From DATBLE01 sp963808815 (GTDB taxonomy: Bacteria; Actinomycetota; Thermoleophilia; Gaiellales; Gaiellaceae), in contig CAWEGI010000018.1 in the NCBI GenBank assembly GCA_963808815.1, forward strand, positions 1 through 64,000: DNA of 64,000 nt, given 5' to 3'. Positions 1 to 8,766 of the stretch are shown piece by piece; within the stretch, counting starts at the first letter, position 1, and the number at the start of each line of letters is the position of its first letter. The notes under the pieces were generated by a model, which saw nothing but the letters and a program-made list of their open reading frames with translations, was not told the origin of the DNA and made no database searches. A program made the translations under genes and the position numbers.

Positions 1-2378
1 GCCTCGCCGCGGGCGCGCACGTACTCGGCCTCGGCCAGCGCGAGCCAGCCGTCGGCGTTCGGTGTCACCGCCGAGGCCCCGGCTGCGGCGCGGCGCGCGA
101 CGGTCGAGGCAGCTTCGTGCGCGGCCGAGCCAGTCGAGCGGCGTCGGCGTCCCGACGGGCGCTTGCGAGCGCCGCCAGCTCCGCCTGCGCCCGCAGTCCC
201 TTGGCGCAGAGCTGGACGCGGATCTGCGCAGCTTCGCGCGGGCGCGCTGGCCAGACCCTCCTGGATGGCCGCGTCCGCGTCGGTCCAGCGGCGCTCCCAG
301 AGGGCGAGCTCTGCCAGGTAGGCATCGTAGAGGCCGAGCACGTGGTCCTCGCGCAGGGTGGCGCCTGCGGCCTCGAGGTGCGCTCGCGCGGCGTCGAACT
401 CGCCGCGGCCGATCTCGACGTCGGCGCGCAGGATGAGCAGCCAGTACGGGAAGCTCGAGGTGATGCCGCGGAGCGCGGCGGCGCTGAGCCTGTCGGCCTC
501 GTCCCAGTCGCCGATCGCGAGCAGCGCCTCGATCTGGTTCGCGACGAGCAAGGCGCTGTCGATCCCGTACCGGCGCATCACCTCGAGCCCCGCCTGCCCC
601 AGTCGCGCCGACTCTCGGAGCCGTCCCAGCATCGTCAGCGCATCGGTGAGATGGATGTACGCGCGCTCCAGGCCGAGGAGATCGCCGATCTCCTCGGCGA
701 GCTGCAGGGCCTGGCGAAGATGGGCGAGCACCCTCCTCGCCGCGGCCGAGGTAGGCGAGGTCGCCGCCGAGCACGGTGAGCGCCCGGACCTCTGCCTCGC
801 GTGCGCCGACCTCTCGGGCGAGCGCGAGCGCCTGCTCGCCGATCGGCAGCGACTCCGCATGGCGCCAGGCCACCATCAACCCCCCCGCGAGCGACCCCAG
901 CGCATACGCGCGCTCCGGCGACGGCGGCTCCGCCGGCACGAGCTCGACCGCGCGCTCGAGCGCGGCGAGCGCGGCGTCGTCACTGCCGATCTCCGTAGAG
1001 GTATTCACCGAGGTCCACCTGGAGGAGCGCCGCACGGTGCGGGTCTTCCGTAGCCGACGAGCTCGATCGCTTGCCGGCCGAGCTCGACCGCGCGCGGGGC
1101 GGCGCCGACGTGGCTGGCGAGCTCGGCGGTCCAGGTGCAGAGCTCGGCGAGGTCGAGCCCGGCGAGCTCGGCCGCGTCCGGCACCGCGGGCCACAGCGCG
1201 AGCGCCCGCTCGAGGTGCGCGTGCGCCTCGGCGAGGCCGAACACCGCCTCCGCCTGCCGTGCCGCTTCGACCGAGGCGGTCGAGCGCCTCTGTCGTGCGG
1301 CCCGCCGCCGCCCAGTGCGGCGCGAGCTCCGCCGGCGTCGCCGCGTCGCTGCGGGCGAGCTCATCGGCGAGCCGCGCGTGCAGCTCCTCGCGCTCCCCGG
1401 GGAGGATCGTCGCGTAGATCGCCTCCGCGAGCAGCGCATGGCGGAAGCGGAAGCTGCTCGTTTCCGGCTCGGCGACGAGGACGCCGTGCTCGACCGCCCG
1501 GCGGAGCGACTCGCGCACCTCAGGCTCGGGGAGCGCCGCCGCTGCACTGAGCAGCGGATACCCGACGTCGCGTCCGGCGGCCGCGGCCAGGCGCAACAGG
1601 TTTTGCGTCGAACGGTCGAGTCGGGTCACGCGCTGAAGGAGCAGGTCGCGCAGGCTGCGCGGGAGCTCGCCGCGGTCGTCGTTGGCGGCGGCGAGGAGCT
1701 CCTCGGCGAAGAAGGGATTGCCCTCCGAGCGGGCGGCGATGGTGTTCGCCACGGCCGCCGGAAGGGAAGCGTCGAGGTGGGCTGCCAGCAGCGCCGCCAG
1801 CTCGTCGTGCTCGAGCGGACCGAGCTCGAGAACGAGCGCCGAGCCCGAGCGTCGGACTCCGTCCGCAAGCCTCAGCATGCGCTCGGCCGACGAGGGCTCG
1901 TCCGCGCGGTAGGTCGCGAGCAGCAGGATCGGCCGCCCCTCGAGGTTGTGTGAGAGGAAGACGACGAGATCGAGCGTCGAGGTATCGGCCCAGTGCAGAT
2001 CCTCGAGTACGAGCAGCACGGGCGTGAAGGCGGCGCGGTCGGTCGAGCAGCGCCAGCGTCTCCTCGAACACCCTCAGCTGCGAGCCGGGCGTCCGCCGTC
2101 GGCCCGCCACGGGTCCCCGAGCGGACGCAGAGCCTCCACGAACGGCTGGTACGGAAGCTCGGTTCCGACGAGATCGATCGAACGACCGACGAGCACCTCG
2201 AGCCCGGCGACGCGGGCACGTCTCACCAGCTCGGAGGCGAGCCGTGTCTTGCCGATGCCAGCTTCGCCTGCGACGAGGACGGTCGCGCCGGTCCCCGCCT
2301 GCGTCGCATCGAGCGCGCGCTCGAGCTCCCCGAGCTCGCGTACCCGCCCACGAACACCTCGCTCGCGCGAGCGTCCAT
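1..2378 (-). pseudogene. AAA-ATPase / TPR transcriptional regulator, frame-broken, 3' end outside window
   Basis: The start is taken at ATG 2378 (MDARASEVFVG). The sequence then reads as a MalT/LuxR-like signal-transduction ATPase: Walker A GEAGIGKT near 2260, Walker B-like VLLVLEDLHWAD near 1990, a helical ATPase lid (EGNPFFAEELL) near 1720, then tandem TPR-like helices from about 1300 to 100. The coding frame changes near 2340, 2095, 2040, 1290, 1050 and 745, so no single frame gives the protein. The missing C-terminus, where a LuxR HTH would be expected, lies beyond position 1. Either the gene is decaying or this contig end carries several sequencing indels. Other genes here carry usually one break, so the density of at least six is exceptional. 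Family assignment is secure; the function (DNA target, ligand) is unknown. Confidence 0.7.
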
Positions 2379-2541
2379 CCCGGCCAGTATCGCGCAACGA
2401 ACCCTCGTCGAGGGCGCGCGTAAGCACTTGCCGCCCGAAAGATACGCAGGCCGGGGACACAGGATAAGGCCCACCGCCCGATGCGCCGCCGCTCCTCCAT
2501 GGCCAGGATCGCTGGCGACGACAAGCCCAAGGAGGCGCCCG

Positions 2542-3414
2542 ATGACAGCGATTGCACAAGACGACCAGATGCGGACCGGGAGGATGAAGGCTCATACGGT
2601 GCGCGGCGGGGGCGGCCTCCGGCTGCACGTTCGCGAGTGGGGCAAGACGGACGGGCCGCCGATCCTGTTCATTCACGGCTGGTCGCAGAACCACCTCTGC
2701 TGGGTGAAGCAATACGAAAGCGCGCTCTCCGACGAGTTTCGCCTCGTCGCCTACGACCTCCGCGGCCACGGCATGTCCGAAGCGCCGCTCGAGGTCGAGC
2801 ACTACACCGACGGCGAGCTCTGGGCCGATGACCTGGCCGCGATCATCGACGAGTTGGGCCTCGACCGGCCCGTGCTGGTCGGCTGGTCCTATGGAAGCTT
2901 CGTCATCTGCGACTACGTCCGCGCGCACGGCCAGGAGAGAATCGCTGCGATCAACTTCGTCGAAGGCGCCGTCAAGCTCGGCGAGGCGGCCTTCGGCACG
3001 CTGATCGGCCCCGGCCTTCTCGACCATTTCGCAGGCGCCACGGCGGACGACCTGCCGACGAACATCTGGGCCATGCGCAGCTTCGTCAAGACGTGCCTGG
3101 TGAAGCCGCTTCCGGCAGACGACATCGAGGCCGCCATCTGCTGGAACATCGTGGTAGCGCCTCAGATCCGCGCCAACCTCGCGGCACGTGAGATCGACGA
3201 CGACGACGTGCTGCGTGACCTCGAGGTGCCGCTGCTCGTCACGCAGGGCCGCGCGGACGTCGTCGTCCTACCAGCGATGGCCGAGCACGTTCTCACCACC
3301 TGCCCGACCGCCGAGGCCTCCTGGTACGAGGGCGTCGGCCACGCGCCGCATCTAGAAGAGCCGGAGCGCTTCAACCGCGAGCTGGCCGCGCTGACGTCCA
3401 GCGCGCGCACGTGA
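2542..3414 (+). CDS. alpha/beta-fold hydrolase
   Basis: A 290-residue cytosolic alpha/beta hydrolase. Visible features are the oxyanion-hole motif FIHGWS near residue 43, the nucleophile elbow GWSYGS (Ser about 116), a likely acid in QGRADVV (Asp about 239) and the catalytic His in GVGHAPH (about 267). It resembles the chloroperoxidase/enol-lactonase/haloalkane-dehalogenase branch, but substrate cannot be read from sequence. ATG 2542 is chosen because an AAGGAGG Shine-Dalgarno sits 6 nt upstream; the frame is open further upstream but that part is non-coding. It diverges from the broken regulator (start 2378) and may be its target, which is inference. Confidence 0.9.
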   Translation: MTAIAQDDQMRTGRMKAHTVRGGGGLRLHVREWGKTDGPPILFIHGWSQNHLCWVKQYESALSDEFRLVAYDLRGHGMSEAPLEVEHYTDGELWADDLAAIIDELGLDRPVLVGWSYGSFVICDYVRAHGQERIAAINFVEGAVKLGEAAFGTLIGPGLLDHFAGATADDLPTNIWAMRSFVKTCLVKPLPADDIEAAICWNIVVAPQIRANLAAREIDDDDVLRDLEVPLLVTQGRADVVVLPAMAEHVLTTCPTAEASWYEGVGHAPHLEEPERFNRELAALTSSART

Positions 3415-3484
3415 GCGTGCGATTCGTCGCCTCGAGCTGTGGCGACTACCGCTCGAGCGCCTCGTGAGCGCGCGTCGTCCGTTC

Positions 3485-4120
3485 TCACTGACCACCTCCG
3501 CGTCGCACGTTGGCATGCGGAAAGGTGCACGGCTCCCCAGCGAGACCGAGAAACGTCCACAGCTTCGCGCCAAGCGCCCGATTGTCGTCTTCGAGACGGA
3601 GCTCCAGGAAGTCCGAGCGGCGCGCGAAATACTGCCGCACGTCGCTCGCGTGCTGCTCGTACACTTCGCGGTAGCGTTCGGCATGGCGTAATGGATTGCC
3701 AAAGCCGTAGATCCATTGCCGCATCTGAGTGTTTTTCTCGCCGAAGTGCTCGATCTGGCTTCGCAACCAGTTCTCTGTATCACGAACAGTGAGCACAAAA
3801 CGGCTGCCCGGAAACGCGACATCCAACCGCCGGTACAACAGCGGCCATGGGTTGTCGCTGAAGCAATCGTACTGATCGACCAGTTTCTGCAGCATGGGCG
3901 CGTCGATCCGGGCCGTCAGGTCGGATCGGGTCCCATCGCCTTCTTCCGCGGAATTGTTAGCACCAAGTCCGAGCGCCGCCATGCTCCGGCGAGTGCTGTG
4001 CAGCGAACGAGCGCCCAGATCCGACATCAGCTGATGAAAACTCGTCGTTCCGCTCTTGTGCATGCCGACGCAGAAGACCTTCTGCTGCGGCCACTCTGGA
4101 CGCTTCGACAATCGATACAT
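3485..4120 (-). CDS. sulfotransferase family protein
   Basis: A 211-residue protein with the two PAPS-binding signatures of P-loop sulfotransferases: the 5'-phosphosulfate loop GMHKSGTTSF at about residues 19-28 and the 3'-phosphate motif RFVLTVRDTENW at about 107-118. It would transfer sulfate from PAPS to an unknown acceptor, such as a glycan, lipid or small molecule. ATG 4120 gives the usual short lead before the P-loop; a GTG at 4231 would add 37 residues unlike the family. The protein is a little short for the family (250-300), mainly at the C-terminus. It stands alone between a plus-strand hydrolase and a gene-poor stretch. Confidence 0.85.
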   Translation of the reverse strand: MYRLSKRPEWPQQKVFCVGMHKSGTTSFHQLMSDLGARSLHSTRRSMAALGLGANNSAEEGDGTRSDLTARIDAPMLQKLVDQYDCFSDNPWPLLYRRLDVAFPGSRFVLTVRDTENWLRSQIEHFGEKNTQMRQWIYGFGNPLRHAERYREVYEQHASDVRQYFARRSDFLELRLEDDNRALGAKLWTFLGLAGEPCTFPHANVRRGGGQ

Positions 4121-4521
4121 TCGTGGCGAGCATAGTGCAGTTCCCTTCTGACGTGATCGACCGAGGGCCGCAGACGGCGCATGCGCTGATTCGGTCAGCG
4201 CACCGAGCTCAAGGCCGAGCGCTGTCGGCACGAGTAGGTGCTGGTCTGCCGTCGCGGCGGGCGAGCCGGCGTCGTGCGCGGCCGCGTGCCGCTCGTCGAA
4301 CGGCTCTCGCTTCGACAGCGTCGACCGCCCTGGGCACGTCGCTACAGTGACACGGCTGCACGGTTGCCGAGACTGACGACTCCGACGCCAGGTTGTCGCG
4401 ATCCCCTTGTCAGGCGGCCGAGACGGCGTGCGTGCCGGTGCGTCGCAAAAAACGCAAGGTTATGCGCTTTTCTGTCGTAACCCTTCTCACTCGTCTTCGA
4501 CCGTTCTCCCGCCTGCGCAGC
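4121..4521. other. gene-poor stretch upstream of the sulfotransferase
   Basis: No open frame with coding character is seen on either strand. Base composition is lower in GC than in neighbouring genes around 4440-4520. The stretch leads into the tRNA-like 3' end at 4522-4566 and probably holds the sulfotransferase promoter near 4121-4200. Confidence 0.4.
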
Positions 4522-4566
4522 TTTGCGAGCCGGAGATCGCCGGTTCGATCCCAGCACGCTCCACCA
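4522..4566 (+). other. orphan tRNA-like 3' end (T-arm, acceptor 3' strand and CCA)
   Basis: The stretch ends with a T-arm (GCCGG-TTCGATC-CCAGC), an acceptor 3' strand ACGCTCC, discriminator A and an encoded CCA. U at position 70 of the acceptor would give the G3:U70 alanine identity found in tRNA-Ala and tmRNA. No matching 5' acceptor strand (GGAGCGT or GGGGCGT) occurs in the 400 nt upstream, so this is only the 3' part. It matches 36 of 41 bases with the minus-strand tail at 6401-6441, in opposite orientation. Such 3' fragments are typical scars of integrase attachment in tRNA or tmRNA genes; that origin is inference. Confidence 0.55.
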
Positions 4567-4732
4567 GCAGAAAGCCTGCTAACAGGAGCTTCTTCTTCTC
4601 GACGGCACTCAACGCTGGAGCGGGCTCGACGCTCGCCTGCGGTGAAGTCCTGGCGCGCCGGGTCGGGTCAACAGGGCGCGGAACGGGAGCCCGGCGCCAG
4701 CCGCTCCTGGGCGCCCTCCAAGAGCCCGCCTC
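4567..4732. other. intergenic stretch after the tRNA-like fragment
   Basis: No gene is seen. The response-regulator remnant on the minus strand ends at 4733, so any terminator for it would lie here; the GC-rich stretch CCCGGCGCC...GGGCGCC near 4690-4715 can form an imperfect hairpin. Confidence 0.3.
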
Positions 4733-5275
4733 TCAGGAATGCAGGTAGAGCAATACGGCGAGCACGCGGCGCGAGTCGTTGGTCGTCGCGGGAAGGCCGA
4801 GCTTGCCGAAGATAGTGGAGACGTATCTCTCGGCGGCGCGGAGTGTGATGACCAGACTGTCCGCGATGCCTTGATTCGAGCGACCTTGCGCCATGAGCAC
4901 GAGCACCTCCCGCTCGCGGGGAGTCAATACGGCCATGGGATCATCGCTTCGGCGCTTGGAGAGGAGCGTCGAGACGATGATCGGGTCGATGGCCGAGCCG
5001 CCGTCGGCCACGCGCCGTACTGCGCCGATGAATTCCTTGACATCGCCGATCCTGTCCTTGAGCAGATACCCAGCCCCTTCAGCTGAATCCGAGAGCAGCT
5101 TCATCGCCAATCCGACCTCGACGTACTGCGACAGCACGAGCACGCTCACGGAGGGATGCCGAGCGCGGATCTCGAGCGCTGCTTGCAGACCCTCGTCGTT
5201 GTGCGTCGGCGGAAGGCGTATGTCCACGATCGCTACGTCTGGCGAGTAGCGCGCAGTCTTCTGCAGTAGGTACTG
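4733..5275 (-). pseudogene. NarL/FixJ-type response regulator, 5'-truncated
   Basis: The C-terminal part of a two-component response regulator. It keeps the phospho-acceptor strand (DVAIVDIRLPP), the signalling Ser/Thr-to-Lys region (LVLSQY...YLLKDR) and a complete LuxR-type HTH (LTPREREVLVLMAQGRSNQGIA). Reading upstream in frame, homology stops at an in-frame TGA (5276-5278), exactly where the plus-strand hydrolase begins. About 40 N-terminal receiver residues, including the acidic pocket, are missing. The only available start is GTG 5227, immediately before the phospho-Asp, which cannot give a working receiver. No histidine kinase is adjacent. It is most likely a remnant cut by recombination, or an assembly join. 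Confidence 0.75.
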
Positions 5276-5278
5276 TCA

Positions 5279-6294
5279 TGGGAGCCGGTGAAGCCGGCTA
5301 TTACGCGCTGAAGCTCGGGCCATCGGCCGACGACTACACAGGATTCCTTGCACTCGCAGCCGGACTCTTGCTGATCGGTATCGGCGCAACGACGCTGTGG
5401 AGGACCAGAAGGCGGGAGGGCAGCGCCGCACGCCGCTACGTACGGCGCCTGCTGCTGGCCGTCGTCGCGTTCGTCAGCGCGTACGTCGTCCTGATGCCGC
5501 TGTCGCTTTCGTACGTCTTCACGCATGCGGCGCGAGCGGTCGTTCCGCGAGCCGAGCTGGGCGCCGCCTACAAGCGGGTGGCATTCGAGACCGCCGACGG
5601 GGTGACCCTGAAGGGCTGGTACGTGCCTTCCAGAAACGGCGCCGCTGTGATCGCCGCCCCCGGGCGAGCCGGATCGCAGAGGCCGGCGCGGATGCTCGCA
5701 CGGCACGGCTACGGCGTCTTGCTCTTCGATCGGCGCGGCGAGGGCGAAAGCCAGGGCGACCCGAACGCCTTCGGCTGGAACGCCTCGACCGACATGAGAG
5801 CCGCCGTCGCCTTCCTGCAGCGCCGGCCGGACGTCGAGCACGGCCGGATCGGCGGAATCGGCCTCTCCGTGGGAGGCGAGACGCTTCTGCAGACCGCAGC
5901 AGAGTCGAACGGCCTGAACGCGATCGTCTCCGATGGTGCCGGAGCCCGCTCGATCCGCGAGGACGTCACCCTACCCGGATGGCGAAATTGGACTGAGGTC
6001 CCGACCTCGTTCGTCATCTCGGCGGGCACGGCAGTCTTCTCGAACCAGTTGCCCCCACCGAATCTCGAGGGACTCGTCAGACGAATGGCGCCGCGACCCC
6101 TGCTGTTCATCTACGGCCAGCACGACCAGCCGAACGTGCGCGCCCTCACCCCGAACTACTACAAAGCCGCTCGCGGACCCAAAGCTCTCTGGCGAGTCGC
6201 AGGCGCCGGACACACAGGCGGCATCGACACTCAACCCAAAGACTACGAGCGGCGCGTGGTCGCCTTCTTCGACCGGGCACTGCTAAGCAAGTAG
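5279..6294 (+). CDS. membrane-anchored alpha/beta hydrolase
   Basis: A 338-residue protein with two N-terminal hydrophobic segments (about residues 22-40 and 58-80) followed by an extracytoplasmic or membrane-proximal alpha/beta hydrolase domain from about residue 95. The nucleophile elbow is GLSVGGE (Ser about 200), the acid lies in IYGQHD and the histidine in GAGHTGG near the C-terminus. It resembles the dienelactone-hydrolase-like/DUF1749-like esterases; substrate unknown. ATG 5279 has no clear Shine-Dalgarno, and the N-terminus starts abruptly at the truncation point of the opposite-strand response regulator, so the native start may have been lost. Confidence 0.8.
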
Positions 6295-6400
6295 ACGAGC
6301 CTGGCCAACTGGCGAACACAAACGGCACCTGCGACGGCGACGACCGCGAACACGTTGGAGCGCCATCGTGACTGCCACGCGGCCGGACGATGGTTCCTAG

Positions 6401-6790
6401 TGGAGCGTGCCGGGATCGAACCGGTGACCTACGGCTTGCAACACGCGAGTAGAGAAGCCAGCTTCCGATACGGCCTGTTCTGAACCACGGCATCACTTCA
6501 CCCGGCCGGGGTGGGCGAGGAAGCTAAACCGGGGGCAGGCCCAGGTTTCGCGGCCTTGCGTCTCTCTAGCCGCGATGCCGTTAGCCCATCTGCCCCCGGT
6601 TGGGGCGAGAGAGACACCCGTACCTCTAAAGACGTTGGCCGCGTCGAAAACTTGCGCCTTGCTTACCGCCGGCGTCCTCACCGTTTCACCCGTCCGAGGT
6701 TGGAACACCACTTCCTAGGGGCGGGCGAAGTCCTCGCAGCTACTCCCCTTCCCCGCGAAGACTTCAACATCCGCCCTTTTGCCGTGTTGC
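6401..6790 (-). ncRNA. candidate pseudoknotted structured RNA with tRNA-like 3' end (tmRNA-like?)
   Basis: On the minus strand an RNA can be drawn that ends in a tRNA-like tail (6441-6401: T-arm CCGG-TTCGATC-CCGG, acceptor ACGCTCC, discriminator A). Upstream, 6600-6590 pairs with 6538-6528 (11 bp, ACCGGGGGCAG), enclosing a 6-bp hairpin (6574-6569 with 6554-6549). The loop of that hairpin (6566-6560, GAGAGAC) is perfectly complementary to 6615-6609, which makes a pseudoknot. A further hairpin pairs 6765-6760 with 6732-6727. Pseudoknots plus an alanine-type acceptor suggest tmRNA. However, no 5' acceptor strand and no ALAA-like tag frame were found, so identity is unproven and the 5' end is a guess. 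Confidence 0.35.
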
Positions 6791-7111
6791 AACCTGCGTT
6801 TCCGAATTGGCATTTCCGACAACAACCACGAATGGCGGGCGGCCTCGTGGGGAGAGAGCTTGCCGGGCCGAACTGAGGGGGGTTCTCGGCCCTGTGGCAT
6901 GGTGAGGCCCCCGCCTGGCTCGCGGTCACTTCACCGTTTGGAGCGGCGGCGGAATCCCCGGCACCGCCGACGGAGGCCAGCCCAGCTTGCTCGGCCTCGT
7001 CCTCGCCGCCAGCCGTTCGACCAGCAGATCCGTGGTCTCGCAGCATCTTCACCCAGGGCGTTGAGGGCGGCGTTACGGCCGCTCCACCTGGATGTCCCCA
7101 TCTCTCGGACG
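6791..7111. other. non-coding or unrecognised stretch
   Basis: Open frames run through here on both strands, but none has recognisable domains, a convincing ribosome binding site or codon use like the neighbours. A minus-strand frame from 7052 overlaps the structured RNA candidate and is judged spurious. Confidence 0.35.
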
Positions 7112-7896
7112 CTATGGCAGCCTGACGGAGCGGGTGGTTGTGTTCTCGTTGCCGACTGGATCAGAGGCCCTGACGCTGATCTGCACAGCTCGGGCAGCGC
7201 GCGGAGGCGTGATCCGCAGGGTGAACGCGGCTCGACCAGCAGTCGTCGAGCCTTGTCTTGACCCGCCGCCCACGAACTGCCCGCGCGACTGCACGATCAG
7301 CGAGTAGGTGACACGCGCTCCCGGTTCCTCGTTGCGTACGACGAGCGCCACGCGCACGGAGTACGTGCGTCTTGGCAGCTTCAGCTTGGTCGCAGTCGCT
7401 GTCAGGGTGAGAGCGGGAGGAACAGCGTCGAAGTCGACCAGGCCCTTCCAGGTCGTCCGATAAGTGATGGAAAGGAAGTCGGCGGGATCACCACTCAAGC
7501 GCTGACCGATGTACGTGCCGCTTCCTCTCAGGTTTTCGTATTTGCCGGTGCCCCGGATGATTTGCCAGGAGCCGCTGCCCCCGTGCTCACCAGTCACGTT
7601 GGGCAGAGAGACGATGATGCTGCCGCTGCCGTCGTCGCAGGTGTGTGTCCGCTCAACCCACAGTGGCGGGTCTTGCACATGGCGTGTGTCGACGGCGCTG
7701 CCAGCGGGGCAAAACGGCGCTGAGGCGGTGAAGCGCCCCTCATGACGCAGCCCAGCCGGAAACGACGAATCAGCTACATGGCTTGCCAGTGAAGGTGAGC
7801 GAGAACTGGCTGAGAGCGGCACCCGCGCCTCCGGTAAGCGAGATCGAGCACGATCACTAGAGCTGCGCTCAGCACAAACAGCATCCACAGTCTCAT
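7112..7896 (-). CDS. secreted protein of unknown function (one frame break)
   Basis: Translation most likely starts at ATG 7896, which has an AGGAGGT ribosome binding site a few bases upstream and opens a clear signal peptide (MRLWMLFVLSAALVIVLDLA). The frame must then shift near 7830 to continue into the long frame ending at 7112. The mature part has a Cys pair (FCPAG...HTCDDGSG), a Gly-rich beta segment (WQIIRGTGKYENLRGSGTY) and an Ig-like C-terminus ending in a Thr/Arg-rich strand. This looks like an extracellular beta-sandwich protein. No enzymatic motif is visible. The break may be a sequencing indel. Confidence 0.6.
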
Positions 7897-8132
7897 CGCC
7901 TACCTCCTCGCCTCTCACAGTGCCACCGAACGGTGGCGGGGGACATTACGCCGCCGCACCTGGGCTGTCCACCGCCGCTTCAGCAGACCTTTGAACAGCT
8001 CCGTGGCAACTTCGTGGCAACCGCTGGCCCGTTTCGTCGTCTTCGATGGCGACAATGTGGGCGTGGCCTGCGCCACTCTCCGTGAAGCCGTCTGAGGACC
8101 TCGGCATGCCTCGTCGCGCTGCCCACTCGACA
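7897..8132. other. intergenic region with 9-bp direct repeats
   Basis: No gene is seen. Two copies of CGTGGCAAC lie at 8002-8010 and 8013-8021 (11-nt period, one helical turn), an arrangement used by some DNA-binding regulators. The promoter of the secreted protein at 7896 should be in this region. Confidence 0.3.
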
Positions 8133-8163
8133 GCTGTCGCCCCGCCAAGAGCGGGGCGACAGC
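8133..8163 (-). terminator. intrinsic-type terminator hairpin
   Basis: A perfect 13-bp inverted repeat (GCTGTCGCCCCGC, loop CAAGA) lies 27 nt past the stop of the secreted protein at 8191. No U-tract follows, as is common in actinobacterial terminators. Confidence 0.75.
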
Positions 8164-8190
8164 AGCGCAACCATGAGCAGAGGTCGCGAT

Positions 8191-8655
8191 TTACGGAGGA
8201 GGAATCCGGCTCGCGCCCTGCGTCAGAACCTTCACCGTCCCCAGGCTGGGCGGGCTCGGGCCATTGGGCGGGTCCGGGTGCGGGGCGACATCGGAAACGA
8301 CGCCCGTCTGGAAGTTCATGACGAACACATCCACGATCGTGCCGTCTTCGAGGTACCACGTGACCATCAGCATCTTGTTTCCGACCGGCATCGCGACGTA
8401 GTTGCGGATGAACCGCTGGCCGTCATCGGGCACCCCATGCGCAGACACCGTCTTGGGCCCGTATGTCTGCTGGAACGTGAATCCGGTGTTGGCTCCCAGC
8501 GAGTAGCTCGTCTGAAAGACGTACCCGTCCAGATTGACCTTCTTGATCTGATTCGGGTACCCGGTGATCGTCGGTGCGTCTGCGTTGGCGACAGCAATGC
8601 CCATCGTGGCAAAGGCTGCGAGCGAGACGAGAAGCACCCTTCTGTAACGAACCAT
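8191..8655 (-). CDS. small secreted protein, possibly MoaF/calycin-like
   Basis: A 154-residue protein with a signal peptide (MVRYRRVLLVSLAAFATMGIAVANA, cleavage near residue 25; only the pattern is stated as evidence). The mature domain is beta-rich, with TSYSLGANTGFTF and MLMVTWYLEDGTIVDVFVMN strands that recall the MoaF/lipocalin-like barrel. That resemblance is weak. ATG 8655 is chosen because AAGGAG lies 7 nt upstream and it places the hydrophobic core at the very N-terminus; an earlier start at 8685 is less likely. The gene is monocistronic, ended by the hairpin at 8133-8163. Function unknown. Confidence 0.7.
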   Translation of the reverse strand: MVRYRRVLLVSLAAFATMGIAVANADAPTITGYPNQIKKVNLDGYVFQTSYSLGANTGFTFQQTYGPKTVSAHGVPDDGQRFIRNYVAMPVGNKMLMVTWYLEDGTIVDVFVMNFQTGVVSDVAPHPDPPNGPSPPSLGTVKVLTQGASRIPPP

Positions 8656-8766
8656 CCCAGGCTCCTTTCCTGAGTCCGTCGTCACCTCCGGACCACGCCG
8701 GAAGGGGTCAAGGAGGGCACATACCCGTTGTCGAGCGCCGCAACACTTGCCACGAGCCGACGAGGA

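Noticed and set aside
6679..6691. Minus-strand word GGGTGAAACGGTG shared with RNase P RNA, plus a CAGAAC...ATCGG-like end near 6480
   Set aside because: The universally conserved GAGGAAAGTCCGG and ACAGAAA elements are absent and the order of matching words is wrong for RNase P.
6678..7052. 124-residue minus-strand open frame
   Set aside because: Overlaps the structured RNA candidate, lacks an SD and domains, and has unusual Ser/Arg/Cys composition.
7915..8174. Short minus-strand frames that could be an integrase C-terminal remnant
   Set aside because: No catalytic R-H-R-Y motif is visible in any frame.
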